Translations under genes and position numbers: made by a program
The notes under the pieces: model-generated
What the model was told of the DNA's origin: nothing
The model's database searches: none
The model's input: only the letters and a program-made list of their open reading frames with translations
NCBI GenBank assembly: GCA_937919945.1
Contig: CALESY010000007.1
Span: 1 to 23,482, forward strand
Direction of reading: 5' to 3'
Length of the DNA stretch: 23,482 nt
Source: an uncultured Chitinophagaceae bacterium
Lineage (GTDB): Bacteria; Bacteroidota; Bacteroidia; Chitinophagales; Chitinophagaceae
In this document: piece by piece, positions 20,907-23,482 of the stretch
How positions within the stretch are numbered: the first letter of the stretch is position 1
Layout of the letters: each line of letters begins with the position of its first letter

Positions 20907-20963
20907 ATGAAAATACTAAGAATGTTAGCAGCTTTTTTATTTAAAAAGTCATGTTGTAAATAG
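20907..20963 (+). CDS. Possible 18-residue CC peptide
   Basis: An ATG 12 bp after the peroxidase stop opens MKILRMLAAFLFKKSCCK and ends at TAG. It has a basic start, a hydrophobic middle and two adjacent cysteines near the end, like a metal- or lipid-linked micropeptide. It is too short to be judged by composition, and chance is possible. Confidence 0.3.
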   Translation: MKILRMLAAFLFKKSCCK

Positions 20964-21007
20964 GGTAATTCCAAGTTACAACAGCGTTTTATATTGCCTA
21001 CCGTTAG

Positions 21008-21073
21008 GTTTCAATAAAGTCTTCAGCATCAAATGATACTGTATTTGATATATGCGGAAGGCTTTATTGAAAC
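21008..21073 (+). repeat. 66-nt long hairpin before copA
   Basis: GTTTCAATAAAG (21008-21019) and its exact complement (21062-21073) form the outer stem, extended by a T-G wobble and CTTC/GAAG. Inside are GCAT/ATGC and ATCAAAT/ATTTGAT (21028-21034/21043-21049). No T run follows. It could be an mRNA stabiliser, a transcript boundary or a tiny inverted-repeat element. In the 305 bases from 20895 to 21199 I see this, the small peptide and the copA promoter. Confidence 0.75.
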
Positions 21074-21151
21074 TAATCTCATACTAAAGATATCCTTACG
21101 AATATGTGGGATAAAGTATAAATCCTGTAAATCTCGTCCATAATGATGTAA

Positions 21152-21182
21152 CAGTCATCCCCTGCGACTGATAGTACCTTTG
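21152..21182 (+). promoter_or_regulatory. copA: copA promoter with possible operator
   Basis: TACCTTTG (21175-21182) matches TAnnTTTG, 17 bp before the copA ATG. In place of a -33 box stands the inverted repeat CAGTC/GACTG (21152-21156/21166-21170), a candidate site for an activator or repressor. This suggests metal-controlled transcription, but no regulator is assigned. Confidence 0.45.
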
Positions 21183-21199
21183 TGTTATAATCTAATACT

Positions 21200-23482
21200 A
21201 TGGCAAAGAATAATAATAAGCAGGTATATATCCCTTTGGAAGGGGTCGAAAGTGAGCATTGTTCACTAATCGTCAATAATGGGCTGAGTAAAGTCGAAGG
21301 TATTACCTCACACAAAGTAGAACTGAATAATCAAAGAGCGGTTGTTACAATCTCACAAGACAATGCACTAACCAATGCAATAAGCACCATACGCGACTTG
21401 GGGTATAGTGTACCGGCAGTAAAGAAAGTATTTCCTGTTCTGCATATGACGTGCGCATCTTGTGCAGTAAGCGTTGAAAGTATGGTGAAGTCACAAGATG
21501 GTATTGTGAGCGCATCAGTAAACTATGCTTCGGCTACGCTTACAGCAGAATACCTGCCAAATATGATAAACGCTGACGGTATTCGTAACGTAGTTCGTTC
21601 AATCGGGTACGATCTGCTGATTGAACAGGAAGGAAATGAGACTTTAGAAGCTATTCATGAAGAAAAATATAAGCGGTTGAAATACCGAACATTAGGTGCC
21701 GTTCTCTTTTCCTTGCCAGTTGTTATTATTGGTATGTTCTTTATGAATATGCCGTATGCCAATTATATTATGTGGATACTGGCAACACCTGTTGTGGTAT
21801 GGTTTGGGAAAGACTTTTTTGTCAATGCATGGAAACAAACCAAGCACCGTTCGGCCAACATGGATACATTGGTTGCAGTGAGTACCGGCGTCGCTTATGT
21901 ATTTAGTCTCTTTAATACTATTTTCCCTCACTATTGGCATGAACGCGGTCTTCACGCTCATGTGTATTTTGAAGCAGCGGCAGTTGTGATAGCCTTTATT
22001 CTTCTCGGAAAGCTACTTGAAGAAAGAGCTAAGGGTAATACATCACTGGCAATAAAAAAACTGATGGGGTTGCAACCGAAAGAAGTCACGGTCATTCATG
22101 AAGGTGGACACCAAATGCAAGTACCTGTTGAAAAAGTAAACAAAGGAGATGTTATACTTGTAAAGCCTGGAGAAAAAATTCCGGTAGACGGGTTCGTACA
22201 ACAAGGTAGTTCTTATGTTGATGAAAGTATGTTAAGCGGTGAACCTTTGCCCGTGTTGAAGAATGTTGGTGAAAAAGTATTTGCAGGCACTATTAATCAA
22301 AAAAGCAGTTTTGAGTTCAAAGCAGAAAAAGTCGGGGCAGATACTATGCTTGCGCAAATAATACGTATGGTGCAAGACGCGCAAGGCAGCAAAGCACCCG
22401 TACAAAAAATGGTTGACAAGATTGCAGGGATTTTTGTTCCTGTTGTATTGGTGATAGCAACCGTAGCATTCCTCGTTTGGTTGATTTGGGGTGGAGAAAA
22501 CGGATTTACACAAGGGATGCTAGCATTGGTAACTGTTTTGGTAATTGCCTGCCCTTGCGCACTCGGGCTTGCAACTCCTACAGCCATAATGGTTGGTGTA
22601 GGTAAAGGTGCAGAAAACGGCATTTTGATAAAAGATGCAGAAAGCCTCGAGCTTACAAAAAAAGTGGATACAATAGTCCTGGATAAAACAGGCACTATTA
22701 CCGAAGGCAAACCCAGAGTTACAGATATTGCTTGGCTTCACGAAAACGATAAGGCGCAAAGCATTCTCAACAGCATTGAGAAGCAATCAGAGCATCCCTT
22801 AGCAGAGGCAGTAGCTGAACATTATAAAGACAGTCCAATAGTATCCATTACTAACTTCAATAGTATAACAGGAAGAGGTGTAATGGGTGAAGTTGGATCG
22901 GTAAAGTATTTTATAGGTAACCGAAAATTACTAGAAGAAAATAACATTCGTATAGATGATAAATTGCTTAATAAAGCCAGTGATTGGAGTCAAGCGGCAA
23001 GAACGATAGTATGGTTTTCCGATGCTGAAAAAGCGTTGGCAGTATTGGCAATAGCTGATAAAATAAAGGACACCTCCGTTGAAGCAGTAGAACAGCTTCA
23101 AGCTTTGGGCATAGAGGTTTATATGCTTACAGGCGACAATCATTCAACGGCAAAAGAGGTGGCTGCAAAGGCTGGAATTATACAATACAAGGCAGAAGTA
23201 TTGCCGGAACAAAAATCAGACTTTATTAAGCTATTACAATCCCAAGGTAGGGTGGTAGCTATGGTTGGTGATGGCATTAATGATAGTGCTGCACTTGCCC
23301 AGGCAGACGTTAGCATAGCAATGGGCAAAGGTAGTGACATAGCCATGGATGTAGCAAAAATGACAATCATCTCGTCAGATTTGAATAAAATACCAAAGGC
23401 AATACGGTTGTCAAAACACACGGTATCAGCCATAAAGCAAAATCTATTTTGGGCTTTTATATACAATGTGATTGGCATCCCT
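21200..23482 (+). CDS. copA: Copper-type P1B ATPase, 3' end outside window
   Basis: The visible 761 residues give a Cu(I)-exporting ATPase. HMA domain 1 (about 8-75) is degenerate: its site reads SEHC, keeping only the second cysteine. Domain 2 has intact MTCASC (C85, C88). The membrane part has the transport motif CPC (451-453). The phosphorylation site is DKTGT (D495), HP is in SEHPLAEA, and the hinge is GDGIND (D691). It pumps copper out of the cytosol using ATP. The last visible residues are IYNVIGIP, at the next-to-last helix region, so roughly 50 or fewer residues are missing. The start MAKNNN fits the promoter. Confidence 0.96.
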   Translation, partial: MAKNNNKQVYIPLEGVESEHCSLIVNNGLSKVEGITSHKVELNNQRAVVTISQDNALTNAISTIRDLGYSVPAVKKVFPVLHMTCASCAVSVESMVKSQDGIVSASVNYASATLTAEYLPNMINADGIRNVVRSIGYDLLIEQEGNETLEAIHEEKYKRLKYRTLGAVLFSLPVVIIGMFFMNMPYANYIMWILATPVVVWFGKDFFVNAWKQTKHRSANMDTLVAVSTGVAYVFSLFNTIFPHYWHERGLHAHVYFEAAAVVIAFILLGKLLEERAKGNTSLAIKKLMGLQPKEVTVIHEGGHQMQVPVEKVNKGDVILVKPGEKIPVDGFVQQGSSYVDESMLSGEPLPVLKNVGEKVFAGTINQKSSFEFKAEKVGADTMLAQIIRMVQDAQGSKAPVQKMVDKIAGIFVPVVLVIATVAFLVWLIWGGENGFTQGMLALVTVLVIACPCALGLATPTAIMVGVGKGAENGILIKDAESLELTKKVDTIVLDKTGTITEGKPRVTDIAWLHENDKAQSILNSIEKQSEHPLAEAVAEHYKDSPIVSITNFNSITGRGVMGEVGSVKYFIGNRKLLEENNIRIDDKLLNKASDWSQAARTIVWFSDAEKALAVLAIADKIKDTSVEAVEQLQALGIEVYMLTGDNHSTAKEVAAKAGIIQYKAEVLPEQKSDFIKLLQSQGRVVAMVGDGINDSAALAQADVSIAMGKGSDIAMDVAKMTIISSDLNKIPKAIRLSKHTVSAIKQNLFWAFIYNVIGIP

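Noticed and set aside
21692..23478. Series of short minus-strand frames opposite copA
   Set aside because: The plus strand is a clear, unbroken P1B ATPase with all motifs; the minus frames are shadows.

Overview
The window looks like the chromosome of an AT-rich member of the Bacteroidota, probably a Chitinophagia/Sphingobacteriia-type organism. The supporting signs are Bacteroidota-type promoters (TAnnTTTG at -7) ahead of many genes, A-rich start regions without clear Shine-Dalgarno sequences, the tRNA Thr-Tyr-Gly-Thr-tuf-Trp-secE-nusG block, a type IX secretion C-terminal domain, HMA-AraC regulators and an HYC_CC_PP-type protein. Species cannot be named from the sequence.

Region 1 (1-4218) is the translation/transcription housekeeping block: tRNA-Thr(TGT, cut by the window start), tRNA-Tyr, tRNA-Gly, tRNA-Thr(GGT), tuf, an intruding class V aminotransferase gene, tRNA-Trp, secE and nusG. 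It ends at a strong terminator, where rplK would usually follow.

Region 2 (4217-9867, all minus strand) holds a metal-sensing pair (HMA-MauE-like membrane protein and HMA-AraC regulator) and a PhoU-like DUF47 protein without a phosphate transporter next to it. It is followed by a compact nine-gene thiol/sulfane-sulfur cluster: Crp/Fnr regulator, DUF2892, DUF6132, two single-domain rhodaneses, a small Cys-rich membrane protein, thioredoxin, OsmC and a lipoprotein rhodanese-thioredoxin fusion. The genes are tightly spaced or overlapping, so they probably act together on persulfide or sulfide stress under the Crp-like regulator.

Region 3 (10007-14875, plus strand) is a surface-glycan segment. 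An oxidoreductase, a left-handed beta-helix acyltransferase and a DegT aminotransferase together look able to make a 3-acetamido nucleotide sugar; a family 2 glycosyltransferase and a polytopic membrane protein follow. A convergent AI-2E-family permease (14929-15978) closes it.

Region 4 (about 16090-18340) is a mobile or scarred junction: a tRNA-like 3' fragment with an adjoining hairpin, a strong bidirectional terminator, an IS3-family element with a textbook -1 frameshift signal, triplicated end-like repeats, and a cluster of TGTAG repeats resembling integrase arm sites.

Region 5 (18344-23482, plus strand) is a copper/redox locus: HYC_CC_PP protein, heavy-metal-binding lipoprotein, secreted thioredoxin-like protein with a type IX sorting domain, di-haem cytochrome c peroxidase lipoprotein, a possible 18-residue CC peptide, a 66-nt perfect-armed hairpin, and a copper-type P1B ATPase that runs off the window end. 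Copper sensing and thiol-redox themes occur on both sides of the glycan genes. The position of region 5 next to the scarred junction suggests it arrived or moved as a unit, but that is inference.
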